From: a virus | IMG/VR virus record: IMGVR_UViG_3300042356_001708 | Span: 1 to 64,000 of that record | Direction: 5' to 3' (one strand) | DNA length: 64,000 nucleotides | In this document: one piece after another, positions 40,664 to 49,458 of the stretch | How positions within the stretch are numbered: position 1 is the stretch's first letter | Layout: each line of letters starts with the position of its first letter | The notes under the pieces: generated by a model | What the model was told of the DNA's origin: nothing | Seen by the model: the letters and a program-made list of their open reading frames with translations, nothing else | Database searches by the model: none | Translations under genes and position numbers: made by a program

Positions 40664-43009
40664 ATGAAAAATTATAAAAATATATTTGACACAATATATA
40701 AAACTTGGGGATTTGGGGGCGGAGAGAGCCGTTCAGGGCCCGGAAGTACTTTACAGGAAACTGAAGTAATACGAGAAAAAATTAAAAATTTAGTTAAGTA
40801 TAAACGAATTAAATCTGTCGTTGATTTACCTTGCGGCGATTTTAATTGGATGAAAGAAATTGTTGATTCTTTTGACTCGTACCACGGAGGGGACATTGTG
40901 GGCGAATTAATTGTTTCAAATATTGAGAAATATAAAACTAATAAAGTCCAATTTTCAGTAATTGATGTTCTTAATGATGAAATACCTAAAGCCGATTTAT
41001 TAATAGTAAGGGATATTATTGGGCATTACCCAATTGAGGATGGTAAAAAGATAGTTGAAAAAATCATTAATTCAGGGTGTAAATACCTATTATCAACCAC
41101 TTGGTATAATGTTTTAGACAGTAAATATTATTTAAAACACGAAAATAGTGATGTAGAATACGGTAGATTTTATCCCGTAAATTTAATGAGTGAGCCGTTT
41201 AATTTACCTGAACCTGAATTAATTATTGAGGAAGATGTTGTAGTTGATGGGTATAATTTAGGTAATCGTAAAACACTTGGGTTTTGGAATTTAGAAGATT
41301 TAAAAAATAGTAAGTCAAAGAACGAGATTCTTACATTAGTTACAGGTCTGTGGGATTTAAATCGGGATTCTTTATCTGAAGGATGGGCTAGACCATTTGA
41401 GGAACATTACATTAGAAAATTCAGAGAGTTACTTAAAACTCCACATAATTTAATAATTTATGGGGATAGAAATCTTGAGAAAATTGTTAAAGAGTTAAGG
41501 AAAGATTATAATACACAATTTATTTACCGAGATTTGGAATGGTTTAAAACCAACGACTATTTTGATAAAATACAAAAAATAAGAACTGATAAAAATTGGA
41601 CTGGTTTATCAGGATGGCTCGGGGACTCAACTCAAGCTAAACTTGAAATGTACAACCCGTTGGTCATGTCAAAAATGTTTTTATTAAATGATGCTAAATT
41701 ATTAAGTAAATTTAATACTAAAAACATTTATTGGGTTGATGCGGGAATAACTAATACTGTCAGTATTGATTATTTTACAGATGAATCAATACTAAATAAA
41801 CTACCTGAAAAATTCTCAAAATTTTCATTTGTTTGTTTTCCTTACGATGCGGTTAATGAGATACACGGGTTCAAATACGACGCGATAAATAGATATTCTC
41901 AAAATAAAGTTAATAAAGTTGCGAGAGGGGGATTTTTTGGAGGAAATGTTGACACTATTAATGAAGTTAATTCAATCTATTATAGATTATTAATTGAAAC
42001 GTTAAACGAGGGTTTAATGGGAACTGAAGAATCAATCTTCACTATTATGATATATCGTTATAATAAACTGATTGAGTACTCCGAAATTGATTCAAACGGA
42101 TTGATTTATAAGTTTTTTGAAGATTTGAAGAATGACTCAATTGAAGTTAAAACTGAAACTACTACTACATTTTCACCCATACAAAAAATGTCTAAAGATT
42201 TGAAAGTCGGTTTATACGTCCTTACTTTTAATAGTCCGAAACAATTCAAAACTTTAATTGACTCAATGATACAATATGATAGTGACTTTATTAACAAATC
42301 TGAAAAGTATCTATTGGATAATTCTACGGACAAAACTACCAAAGTTGTGTATGATAAATTATGTGAGGAATATAATTTTACTTACATATCTAAAGGGGAG
42401 AATTTAGGTATTTGTGGTGGTAGACAGTACATTGCCGAACATTTTGATAAGACAAAATTAGATGCCTATTATTTCTTTGAGGACGATATGTTTTTTTACC
42501 CAAAAGAAAATGAGAAATGTAAAAACGGATTTGGTAGAATGGTAAAAAATTTATTTATAAAATCCAATGATATCTTGTCAATGAATTCTTTTGATTTCCT
42601 TAAATTAAATTTTTCAGAGTTTTATGGAGATAATACAACGCAATGGGCGTGGTATAATGTTCCACAATCTGTAAGGGAAAAATTTTGGCCAAATTATTCG
42701 CAGTTACCAAAAATGGGATTAGACCCAAACGCTCCTAAAACAAAATTTAATAATATTATGTGTTATCAGGATGTACCATATGCTGATGGTGAGATATATT
42801 ATTGTAATTGGCCTCAATTGGTTAGTCGTGAAGGTAATAAAAAAATGTTTTTGGATACTACTTGGGCATACCCACACGAACAGACGTGGATGTCACATAT
42901 GTACCAACTAACTAAAGAAGGTAAATTAAATCCTGGAATACTTTTATTAACACCTACGGAACATAATAGATTTGACCACTATGAAAGAGAATTAAGAAAA
43001 GAATCTTAA
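40664..43009 (+). CDS. Three-domain fusion: methyltransferase, HtrL/YibB-like, GT2-like
   Basis: 781 residues. Domain 1 (1-215) is a SAM methyltransferase: SVVDLPCGDFNWMKEIVDSF, ADLLIVRDIIGHYP and YLLSTTWYN. Domain 2 (about 225-490) resembles the HtrL/YibB family: ILTLVTGLWDLNRDSLSEGW, then NIYWVDAGITNTVS and ARGGFFGGNVDTINEV. Domain 3 (about 510-781) is GT2-like: LKVGLYVLTFNSPKQFKTLI, SKGENLGICGGRQYIAEHF and the acidic AYYFFEDDMFFYP. A short Thr-rich linker (TETTTTF) joins 2 and 3. This is the last gene of the plus-strand glycan cluster. Confidence 0.72.
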   Translation: MKNYKNIFDTIYKTWGFGGGESRSGPGSTLQETEVIREKIKNLVKYKRIKSVVDLPCGDFNWMKEIVDSFDSYHGGDIVGELIVSNIEKYKTNKVQFSVIDVLNDEIPKADLLIVRDIIGHYPIEDGKKIVEKIINSGCKYLLSTTWYNVLDSKYYLKHENSDVEYGRFYPVNLMSEPFNLPEPELIIEEDVVVDGYNLGNRKTLGFWNLEDLKNSKSKNEILTLVTGLWDLNRDSLSEGWARPFEEHYIRKFRELLKTPHNLIIYGDRNLEKIVKELRKDYNTQFIYRDLEWFKTNDYFDKIQKIRTDKNWTGLSGWLGDSTQAKLEMYNPLVMSKMFLLNDAKLLSKFNTKNIYWVDAGITNTVSIDYFTDESILNKLPEKFSKFSFVCFPYDAVNEIHGFKYDAINRYSQNKVNKVARGGFFGGNVDTINEVNSIYYRLLIETLNEGLMGTEESIFTIMIYRYNKLIEYSEIDSNGLIYKFFEDLKNDSIEVKTETTTTFSPIQKMSKDLKVGLYVLTFNSPKQFKTLIDSMIQYDSDFINKSEKYLLDNSTDKTTKVVYDKLCEEYNFTYISKGENLGICGGRQYIAEHFDKTKLDAYYFFEDDMFFYPKENEKCKNGFGRMVKNLFIKSNDILSMNSFDFLKLNFSEFYGDNTTQWAWYNVPQSVREKFWPNYSQLPKMGLDPNAPKTKFNNIMCYQDVPYADGEIYYCNWPQLVSREGNKKMFLDTTWAYPHEQTWMSHMYQLTKEGKLNPGILLLTPTEHNRFDHYERELRKES

Positions 43010-43022
43010 TTGAATTTCGTAG

Positions 43023-43029
43023 TATTTAT
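43023..43029 (+). promoter_or_regulatory. Late-type promoter motif TATTTAT
   Basis: TATTTAT ends 4 nt before the ATG at 43034, implying a leaderless message if used. Confidence 0.45.
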
Positions 43030-43033
43030 TGGT

Positions 43034-43414
43034 ATGGAATTTTACATTAAAAAAGGAGCTACCCTACCATTATTAAAAATGCAAATTGTTAAAGATGGTA
43101 GAAGTGACTATCATAAATTTATGGATTTGATAGAAACTTCAACCATATTATTTTCAATGATTGATGCCGATACGGGAATACCAAAATTCCTATCTAAACC
43201 TGCAGGTTTTGTTTCTAAAAATTTTTTAAATGAGGCTGCTTCAACTGAATACTATGTTTATTATCAGTTTACGGCTAAAGACACAAATAAACCTGGTAGA
43301 TATGAAGGTGAATTCCTCTTTAAAAATGAACAGGGAAATCTAATAGTTCCATTAAGAGAAAAACTTTACATTACAATTCAGGATAGTTTTATATCAGATA
43401 AGGCTTGTTGTTGA
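43034..43414 (+). CDS. BppU-like baseplate N-terminal domain protein
   Basis: 126 residues from the ATG at 43034. A TTG in frame at 43010 follows the previous stop directly but lies before the TATTTAT motif, so the ATG is preferred. The pattern FYIKKGATLPLLKMQIVKDG, then STILFSMIDADTG and YYVYYQFTAKDTNKPGRYEG, is that of the Ig-like N-terminal domain of BppU-type baseplate proteins. It likely joins receptor-binding or fibre components to the baseplate. The C-terminus ends in a Cys-Cys pair. Confidence 0.6.
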   Translation: MEFYIKKGATLPLLKMQIVKDGRSDYHKFMDLIETSTILFSMIDADTGIPKFLSKPAGFVSKNFLNEAASTEYYVYYQFTAKDTNKPGRYEGEFLFKNEQGNLIVPLREKLYITIQDSFISDKACC

Positions 43415-43446
43415 TTTGACATTCTTTATTTAATATCTTAAATTTG
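43415..43446 (+). promoter_or_regulatory. Bacteroidetes-type host promoter for DNA polymerase
   Basis: TTTG (43415-43418) and TAAATTTG (43439-43446) are 20 nt apart, an exact TTTG/TAnnTTTG match. The DNA polymerase ATG is 54 nt downstream. It implies early or middle transcription by host sigma. Confidence 0.68.
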
Positions 43447-43500
43447 CTTAAACGGTAAACTCCAAGATAGTTTGGAAGCCAATATACCAATTTAAAATTT

Positions 43501-46296
43501 ATGATATCAAACGAAGAAATTGAGAATTTCCTGCAAGGAAATGATGATGAAAAATACATCATCGGGGTAGAATACGATTACGTCAAAGATTGTGTTTGGA
43601 AAATTATTGAAGACCCAATTCACGGTAAACAAATTAAAAAAGATACATTCATCCCATTTGCTTGGGTTGGTGACTTACGTGGATTAAACTTTTATCAATC
43701 ATCAAAGGCATTACAAAAAGAAGCAATGACAAAACATAAAATTGTTATTGAAAAATTGCGCACTGACGGTAATGAAAGATTAGAAAAAGGATTGACGTTC
43801 ATGGTTAAATCATTGAATGGATATCGTTCTCTTATTCAATTTTTTAGAGATGGGGGTGTTGACCCCTGGGGAGAAAAAACAAAAGGGTTAATCCTAATCC
43901 TCCCTCCTGTTGAACAATTCTTAGTTACAAAAGAGAAACGATTGTTCAAGGGGTTTGACGATTACAATAGTATCACGAGGTTTGTATTTGACTTAGAGAC
44001 GACCGCATTAGAACCAAAGGATGGTCGTATTTTTATGATAGGGATGAAAACCAATAAAGGTTTTAGTCAGGTAATTGAGTGTTCAACTGAAGAACAAGAA
44101 AGAGAAGGTATCATCAAATTTTTTAACACAATAGATGAACTCAAACCAAGTATTATTGCATCTTACAACGGGTTTAACTTTGACTGGTTTTGGATATTTG
44201 AAAGAGCGAAAGCGTTAAAATTGGACATTAAAAAGGTTGCTAAAACCTTAAATGCTATGAATCCAATCAAACAATCTGAATCAATGTTAAAACTCGCAAA
44301 CGAGGTTGAGAGGTTTAACCAAACCTCAATGTGGGGTTATAATGTTGTTGACACATTACATGCTGTTAGACGAGCTCAAGCAATCAATTCGTCTATTAAA
44401 TCAGCGGGTTTGAAGTATATTACTCAATATATTAAAGCTGAAGCCCCTGACCGTGTATATATTGACCATACAGACATTGGTCCGTTTTATGCAAAAAAAG
44501 AAGAATATTGGTTGAACATCCAAAATGGTAAATATAAGAAAGTGGGGATTGACCCCACAATTGACGAAGCGTGTTCAAAACACACAAACGTATATATTAA
44601 GACAACGGGTGATGATTTGGTTGAGAGATATCTTGACGATGACTTGGAGGAAACTCTAACAGTTGACGAAGAATTTAATCAAGGTTCATTCCTACTTGCG
44701 TCTTTGGTTCCGACAACATATGAAAGAGTTTCCACTATGGGAACTGCGACATTATGGGAAATCCAAATGAGAGCTTGGTCATACAAACATAAATTAGCAA
44801 TTCCTGCTAAAAATGAAAAGACAGAGTTTGTCGGGGGTTTATCACGATTACTAAAAGTAGGGTATTCAACAGATGTATTAAAACTTGACTTCTCGTCACT
44901 TTATCCGTCAATTCAGTTGGTTCACGATGTATTCCCAACCTGCGATATCACAGGGGCGATGAAAGGAATGTTAAATTACTTCCGTAACACTCGTATCAAG
45001 TATAAAAACTTGGCTAAGGAATATCAGGATATTGACAAAAAACAAGCAACATCTTATGACCGTAAGCAATTACCAATTAAGATTTTCATTAACTCAATGT
45101 TCGGTGCGTTGTCCGCTCCACAAGTATATCACTGGGGTGATATGTATATGGGTGAACAGATTACTTGTACAGGGAGACAATACTTACGTCAGATGTTACG
45201 TTTCTTTATGAAACGAGGATATACTCCTCTTGTATGTGATACGGATGGTATGAACTTCTCATTACCTGAAGGTGGTGTGGATGGTAGAACTTATATCGGT
45301 AAGGGTAACAATTGGTTGGTTAAAGAAGGTAAGGAATATAAAGGTTATGATGCTGATGTTGCTGAGTTTAACGATATGTTTATGAAAGGTGCTATGGGAC
45401 TTGACTGTGATGGTACTTGGAAATCCTGTATGAACATTGCTCGTAAGAACTACGCAACAATGGAACACAACGGAAAGATTAAACTTACAGGTAACTCTAT
45501 TAAAAGTAAGAAACTACCTTTATATATTGAGGATTTCTTGGATAAAGGAATTAAGATGTTGTTAGAAGGTAATGGCCAAGATTTTGTTGAGTGGTATTAT
45601 GAATACTTAGAAAAGATTTATAACAAACAAATTCCACTTATGAAGATTGCCCAAAGAGCAAAGGTTAAATTATCTATTGACGATTATAACAAACGTTCAA
45701 AAGAAAAGACCAAAGCAGGTAATGAAATGTCACGTATGGCACATATGGAACTTGCAATTAGAGATGGTATTGCGGTTAGTTTGGGTGATGTAATATTCTA
45801 TGTTAATAATGGTGTTAAAGCATCACACGGGGATGTCCAAAAAGTTAACCAACCTAAGAAGGGATGGTCGCAATCTGATTTGGATAATATGATGGAAGGG
45901 TATGGTAAAATACCTAATGAAATGGTTGAATCGTATGTAAAACTTAATTGTTATAGATTAAATCCTGCTGAATTAGAATCAAATCCTGATATGACAGGTG
46001 AATATAACGTAGCAAGAGCCGTAGTAACATTTAATAAACGCATTGAACCATTGTTAATTGTGTTTGGTGAAGAAGTAAGAAATAACCTTATTGTTACTGA
46101 CCCTAAAGATAGAGGATTGTTTACTAAAGACCAATGTAAATTAATCAATGGTATCCCGTTTGAACCTGCAGACCAAGATAGTATTGAAGATTTGTTAACA
46201 ATAACTGACCAAGAAAAGATATATTGGGAAAAACGAGGAATTAACCCTGAGTATATTTACGAATTAGCTGAGGAAGGGTGGGAAGAGATGGTCTAA
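43501..46296 (+). CDS. gp43: DNA polymerase, family B (T4 gp43-like)
   Basis: 931 residues. The exonuclease motifs are RFVFDLETTALEPKDGRI (Exo I), SIIASYNGFNFDWFWIF (Exo II) and ERYLDDDLEETL (Exo III, Y-x3-D). The polymerase motifs are LKLDFSSLYPSIQLVHDVFP (A), KIFINSMFGALSAPQ (B) and PLVCDTDGMNFSLP (C, with DTDG in place of the common DTDS). It replicates the phage genome with proofreading. It has its own host-type promoter, not the late motif. Its stop overlaps the convergent small gene by a few bases. Length is close to T4 gp43 (898). Confidence 0.96.
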   Translation: MISNEEIENFLQGNDDEKYIIGVEYDYVKDCVWKIIEDPIHGKQIKKDTFIPFAWVGDLRGLNFYQSSKALQKEAMTKHKIVIEKLRTDGNERLEKGLTFMVKSLNGYRSLIQFFRDGGVDPWGEKTKGLILILPPVEQFLVTKEKRLFKGFDDYNSITRFVFDLETTALEPKDGRIFMIGMKTNKGFSQVIECSTEEQEREGIIKFFNTIDELKPSIIASYNGFNFDWFWIFERAKALKLDIKKVAKTLNAMNPIKQSESMLKLANEVERFNQTSMWGYNVVDTLHAVRRAQAINSSIKSAGLKYITQYIKAEAPDRVYIDHTDIGPFYAKKEEYWLNIQNGKYKKVGIDPTIDEACSKHTNVYIKTTGDDLVERYLDDDLEETLTVDEEFNQGSFLLASLVPTTYERVSTMGTATLWEIQMRAWSYKHKLAIPAKNEKTEFVGGLSRLLKVGYSTDVLKLDFSSLYPSIQLVHDVFPTCDITGAMKGMLNYFRNTRIKYKNLAKEYQDIDKKQATSYDRKQLPIKIFINSMFGALSAPQVYHWGDMYMGEQITCTGRQYLRQMLRFFMKRGYTPLVCDTDGMNFSLPEGGVDGRTYIGKGNNWLVKEGKEYKGYDADVAEFNDMFMKGAMGLDCDGTWKSCMNIARKNYATMEHNGKIKLTGNSIKSKKLPLYIEDFLDKGIKMLLEGNGQDFVEWYYEYLEKIYNKQIPLMKIAQRAKVKLSIDDYNKRSKEKTKAGNEMSRMAHMELAIRDGIAVSLGDVIFYVNNGVKASHGDVQKVNQPKKGWSQSDLDNMMEGYGKIPNEMVESYVKLNCYRLNPAELESNPDMTGEYNVARAVVTFNKRIEPLLIVFGEEVRNNLIVTDPKDRGLFTKDQCKLINGIPFEPADQDSIEDLLTITDQEKIYWEKRGINPEYIYELAEEGWEEMV

Positions 46297-46628
46297 GACT
46301 GTTTCAACCCATCTGACGACAAGATATACCAATTACCTACAGCAAATACTAGCTCAACGCTTGCCCCATTCTCAAGTTCCATTTCGTCAAATTGTTCATC
46401 AATTTTACCAAAATCAGGTAATAAAAGTACTCGTGTGAGTGCTTTTATTGTTATACGGTCATTCCTTGTTGAATTCAACTTGATTTTTGAAAAATTAATA
46501 TTTTTAACAATAATTACACTTTCACCTGAACAATCATAATATGGTTCAGATACTAATGATACTTCAGAACTTGTGATAATTTGACCATTAATTATTCGGT
46601 CAATCGGTCTTGTTTTAATAATTGGCAT
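46293..46628 (-). CDS. Small beta-rich hypothetical protein
   Basis: 111 residues with regular alternating beta pattern: RPIDRIINGQIITSSEVSLV, ESVIIVKNINFSKIKLN, DRITIKALTRVLLLPDFG, then ASVELVFAVGNWYILSSDG. The C-terminus looks like the trimeric cap of fibre or head-decoration proteins. No family is recognised. It is the last gene of a minus-strand operon after the neck-like protein, and its stop overlaps the stop of DNA polymerase. Likely a virion component. Confidence 0.6.
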   Translation of the reverse strand: MPIIKTRPIDRIINGQIITSSEVSLVSEPYYDCSGESVIIVKNINFSKIKLNSTRNDRITIKALTRVLLLPDFGKIDEQFDEMELENGASVELVFAVGNWYILSSDGLKQS

Positions 46629-46631
46629 AAA

Positions 46632-47753
46632 TTAAATTACATAAATCTGACGAGGTGCTGCTCTGAATTTAAGAGACTTATTAAGATTTTCAGCAATTTG
46701 TGCTTCTCTTTCCATTACCTTCTCAGGTTTTAATCTTGTAAGTCTACCATCAGCCCCAATCAACTCATCAATTAGTTTAGTTTTTTCATCTTTTGCTTCA
46801 GTTGCTAAAGATGTATAATCTAAAGTTAATTCAGAATCTGGAGTTTTCAAGTTTCCACTGTATTTTCCTCGTACTCTTGCTAAAGTTTCTTTACAATATG
46901 CGACAAACCATCTTCTAACCCATTGTTTTGAAGGGTTATTTAAATCATCCCATGTAAGTTCTTCATAAGGAACATCATTAGGCGTTCTAATAATGTCAGG
47001 GTTTGCCTTTAAACAAGAATTTTTATCTTCAGGACCTACATCATAGTACCAATACCAAACTCTACCACCGGCAAACGTTGAACTACCAAAGTCAAATTTA
47101 CCTCCAGGCGTATTCATTAAATGAACTGCTTTTTTACCATCGGGTAACGCTGTAACACGATATGTAAGTTCAGAAGCAATTATTCTCCTTTGGATGTTAA
47201 TTTGTTGCATTCTTAACATCATATCAAATGCCGGCATTAAGAAATAAGACCCACTATAACCCAATTGTGCATATCCTCCAGGTCCTCCTATACCAGGTCC
47301 TCCCATACTACCAAAAGACCAAGGGTCAAATAAAAGATTTGTAAGTGTTGACGGAGTAAACCAAAGTAACTCATTGAGTTCTCTTCCCGCAGGTATTTCA
47401 TAAATTTGTTGACCTTTAACTAATTCAATATAATCTTTCTTTAATACCCAATCACCTCCAGTTTGTAAACCAACAATTTTAGAATATGCGTAAGTATATC
47501 TTGTTTCGTAATCTAAGGTCCTGGTAACAAATGCTCTAGATAAAGATTGTTCATCTAAATTTAAATTATATAATGACGACCATTGAGATTCAGTTAGCCA
47601 ATCTTGGATGTATTGGGAATAGTCATCAATAGAAAACTCTAAAAGAGAGTCCATTTGTTCATCTTCCAATTCAATACCTCTTAAAGGTGCACCAAGTAAA
47701 TGTTTTACTTTTGTGAATAACTTATTTCTTTCAGGTTGTGATATTTTAGACAT
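46632..47753 (-). CDS. Neck protein candidate (gp13-like)
   Basis: 373 residues. The N-terminal helical part (KLFTKVKHLLGAPLRGIELE) and the central aromatic/Gly-rich loop (FGSMGGPGIGGPGGYAQLGY) are followed by QWVRRWFVAYCKETLARVRG, then KYSGNLKTPDSELTLDYTSL. This pattern resembles the C-terminal helix of T4-type gp13 neck proteins, which seal the portal-tail interface. The T4 order 13-14-15 is echoed by gp14/15-like genes at 51277-52834, though here on the opposite strand. It is driven by a late motif at 47767-47773. Confidence 0.55.
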   Translation of the reverse strand: MSKISQPERNKLFTKVKHLLGAPLRGIELEDEQMDSLLEFSIDDYSQYIQDWLTESQWSSLYNLNLDEQSLSRAFVTRTLDYETRYTYAYSKIVGLQTGGDWVLKKDYIELVKGQQIYEIPAGRELNELLWFTPSTLTNLLFDPWSFGSMGGPGIGGPGGYAQLGYSGSYFLMPAFDMMLRMQQINIQRRIIASELTYRVTALPDGKKAVHLMNTPGGKFDFGSSTFAGGRVWYWYYDVGPEDKNSCLKANPDIIRTPNDVPYEELTWDDLNNPSKQWVRRWFVAYCKETLARVRGKYSGNLKTPDSELTLDYTSLATEAKDEKTKLIDELIGADGRLTRLKPEKVMEREAQIAENLNKSLKFRAAPRQIYVI

Positions 47754-47766
47754 TGTTTTTTATTTT

Positions 47767-47773
47767 ATAAATA
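47767..47773 (-). promoter_or_regulatory. Late-type promoter motif TATTTAT
   Basis: Minus-strand TATTTAT lies 13 nt upstream of the ATG at 47753, in the gap after the SOD fusion gene. Confidence 0.5.
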
Positions 47774-47789
47774 TCAATATCTAATTGAA

Positions 47790-49421
47790 TTATTTATATT
47801 TTGAACAATCTTCTAAATCAAGAGATTCATTGGTTGAAAAACTATGTATTAGGGAACCTGATGGAAATACGTATGTCCCACTTGACACATCTAGTCCTGT
47901 ATTTTTAAAAATTAAAACAACCTTATCAACAACGTTTACAAATACAAATAACGGAACTTTATATAGTTGAACTGATGAACTTCCTAAAATTTTTATTTTG
48001 CCTTCCTCTTCAATAATTCTTGTAAATGGTTTTACTTGAGCTTCTTTCGTTCCATCTTCTAAATCAATTGTACAATCTGTTCCGAATGCATCTTTTTTAA
48101 GACCCAATCCTGAAGTTAATTTACAGACATTTTCACCAAGATTTCTATCAATAATTTGTTTAGCTGCGGTCTCATTTCGTTTTCCAATACAGTCTGAATA
48201 AGTTAATATTTTCCCAATTTTTTTATTTATTTCAGTGTTAGGATTGAATACTGTTTGTCTTAAAGAATCTAAAGCCGTGAAAAAGGTCTCCAAATTCAGT
48301 AGATTTTCCTCGTAGGTTCCCCCAAACTTAATATTCTCTTTACCAACCGAAGTTAGATATGTGTTAACATATTTGACTAATAAACAAAGTGCGGTATATG
48401 ATGACGTTAAGTTATTCAGTAAAGACCTGACAGTTTCTCCTTTAGATTTACGATACACACCACTCATATGAGTTCTGGTCTCATTGTGCCAATTGTTCGG
48501 AAATTGTTTTTTAAGTAGATTACTAATGTTTGAAACAACAATTGATTTAAGAGTTTTTTTACCACCCTTAATTTCTTGTGGGGTTAACTTATGTTGGAAA
48601 ATTGTTGATTTAATTACCCCTAATTCTGAAGAACTACATCCTTCAGTAACAGGAATATCTAATAATGAAGAGTCATCTTGTTCTAATAACATTTCACTAA
48701 CAAGTGACTCATTTATCTTGGTCTCAACTTTCATTTTGTATAATTGCTCAACAAAATCCCAATTAATTACATTCCAAAAGTTTTTAACATATTCATCTCT
48801 TTTATTTTTGTATTTCAAATAATAGGCATGTTCCCATAAATCCAATCCTAAAATAGGATACCCACCTCCTTTGAAGTCGTTCATTAATGGATTGTCTTGA
48901 TTTGGACTTGATACAATTTTTAATTTATTTTGACTTGTTACAACTAACCAAACCCATCCTGAACCAAATCTTTCTTTAGCTACCTCATTAAATTTTTTCT
49001 TAAACAATGAAAAGTCACCAAAATCTTTATCAATTCTTGCGGAAACTAATCTTTTTGGTTTTTGTGGTTTTGGGGATAACATTTTCCAAAACAATGCGTG
49101 ATTGTAGGCACCACCTGCGTTGTTTCTAACATCTTTACTAAACTTAGTTATTGATTGGACAATTTGTTCTAAATCTAAATCACCAAATTTTTTCTTACTT
49201 AACGCCGCGTTTAATTTGTCAACATACCCCTTATAATGTTTGTTATAATGAACATTCATTGTTTCGGGGTCAATAAAGGACTTTAAAGATGAATAAGAAT
49301 ATGGTAATTTTTCAATTCCAATTTTCTTCATTTCGGTCATTAAGAAATTCTCACTTATATTTTGAGTCTCCTCTTTAATTTGAGATTCTATTAACTGAAT
49401 CTTATTTTCAATAGATTTCAT
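47790..49421 (-). CDS. Superoxide dismutase fused to PD-(D/E)XK-like nuclease, with capsid-targeting-like leader
   Basis: 543 residues. The N-terminus (NKIQLIESQIKE/ET) ends in I-K-E, like capsid-targeting leaders. Residues 38-230 are an Fe/Mn SOD: ligands H58 (NVHYNKHY), H108 (YNHALFW), D194 and H198 (GLDLWEHAYYLK), with Q175 in PNQDNPLM as in the Mn type. All four metal ligands are kept; the second-shell His of GGH is Ala. The linker 234-262 holds I-N-E/S, L-L-E and V-T-E. Residues 262-543 form a helical region and an endonuclease-like core (E417 in KRNETAA, D449, Q462-V-K464). Single gene under its own late motif. SOD call firm, nuclease tentative. Confidence 0.85.
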   Translation of the reverse strand: MKSIENKIQLIESQIKEETQNISENFLMTEMKKIGIEKLPYSYSSLKSFIDPETMNVHYNKHYKGYVDKLNAALSKKKFGDLDLEQIVQSITKFSKDVRNNAGGAYNHALFWKMLSPKPQKPKRLVSARIDKDFGDFSLFKKKFNEVAKERFGSGWVWLVVTSQNKLKIVSSPNQDNPLMNDFKGGGYPILGLDLWEHAYYLKYKNKRDEYVKNFWNVINWDFVEQLYKMKVETKINESLVSEMLLEQDDSSLLDIPVTEGCSSSELGVIKSTIFQHKLTPQEIKGGKKTLKSIVVSNISNLLKKQFPNNWHNETRTHMSGVYRKSKGETVRSLLNNLTSSYTALCLLVKYVNTYLTSVGKENIKFGGTYEENLLNLETFFTALDSLRQTVFNPNTEINKKIGKILTYSDCIGKRNETAAKQIIDRNLGENVCKLTSGLGLKKDAFGTDCTIDLEDGTKEAQVKPFTRIIEEEGKIKILGSSSVQLYKVPLFVFVNVVDKVVLIFKNTGLDVSSGTYVFPSGSLIHSFSTNESLDLEDCSKYK

Positions 49422-49441
49422 ACAGGACTAATTTATACTAT

Positions 49442-49448
49442 ATAAATA
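49442..49448 (-). promoter_or_regulatory. Late-type promoter motif TATTTAT
   Basis: Minus-strand TATTTAT lies 20 nt upstream of the ATG at 49421, between the helicase gene and the SOD fusion. Confidence 0.5.
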
Positions 49449-49458
49449 ATCCTTTTTT

